The notes under the pieces are model-generated. The model was given only the letters and a program-made list of their open reading frames with translations, did not search any database and was not told the origin of the DNA. Made by a program: the position numbers and the translations under genes. 5,957 nt of DNA from a bacterium UBA7470 (GTDB lineage Bacteria; Pseudomonadota; Gammaproteobacteria; Burkholderiales; Burkholderiaceae_C): NCBI GenBank assembly GCA_002479815.1, contig DLPA01000200.1, positions 1 through 5,957 of the forward strand, written 5' to 3'. Shown here piece by piece: positions 5,927 to 5,957 of the stretch (position 1 is the stretch's first letter; each line of letters begins with the position of its first letter).

Positions 5927-5957
5927 GCCTACAGACCGTTCCTCCATACCTATGCAA
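5923..5957 (+). CDS. Possible start of the next gene in the operon (truncated by the window)
   Basis: An ATG at 5923 overlaps the PepSY stop as ATGA and opens a frame that reads MSLQTVPPYLC before the window ends. A four-base overlap is a common sign of translational coupling in an operon. Eleven codons are too few to recognise a family, no strong Shine-Dalgarno precedes it, and the frame could close soon after the edge. The product is unknown. Confidence 0.4.
   Translation, partial: MSLQTVPPYLC

Overview
The window looks like a piece of a Gram-negative, probably betaproteobacterial (Burkholderiales-type) chromosome. The reasons are the mixed but fairly GC-rich composition, an outer-membrane TonB-dependent receptor, and the combination of DUF2946, PCuAC and PepSY proteins, which is familiar from that group. 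The genus cannot be named from the sequence. All recognisable genes lie on the + strand.

Layout: (1) positions 1-446 hold the 3' part of a shikimate kinase gene (aroK), an aromatic amino acid biosynthesis housekeeping gene. (2) Eleven bases later a dense accessory cluster begins: a DUF2946 protein (458-880), a 213-base gap with several inverted repeats and a pyrimidine-rich leader, a periplasmic PCuAC copper chaperone (1094-1546), a second DUF2946 protein (1586-2008), a 145-base gap with a weak terminator-like hairpin, a 778-residue TonB-dependent receptor (2154-4490) and, 20 bases on, a 471-residue PepSY inner-membrane protein (4511-5926). (3) A further reading frame may begin in an ATGA overlap at 5923 and runs off the end.

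How the genes may work together (inference): the receptor would bring a metal or metal chelate across the outer membrane. The PepSY protein would act at the inner membrane, possibly as a haem-containing reductase that frees the metal, by analogy with FoxB and FpvG of siderophore systems. The PCuAC protein would bind copper in the periplasm. The two DUF2946 proteins, small predicted membrane-anchored or exported proteins with a conserved Cys and a CxxC pair, have no established function. The PCuAC protein has the exact copper-binding motif, so copper is the best guess for the metal, but the receptor and PepSY protein alone would fit iron-siderophore uptake equally well.

The most interesting points are the unusual order (two DUF2946 paralogues bracketing PCuAC, upstream of a receptor and PepSY pair, directly behind aroK where aroB is often found) and the loss of the CxxC-flanking histidines in the second DUF2946 copy. 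No RNA genes, insertion sequences or CRISPR arrays were seen.
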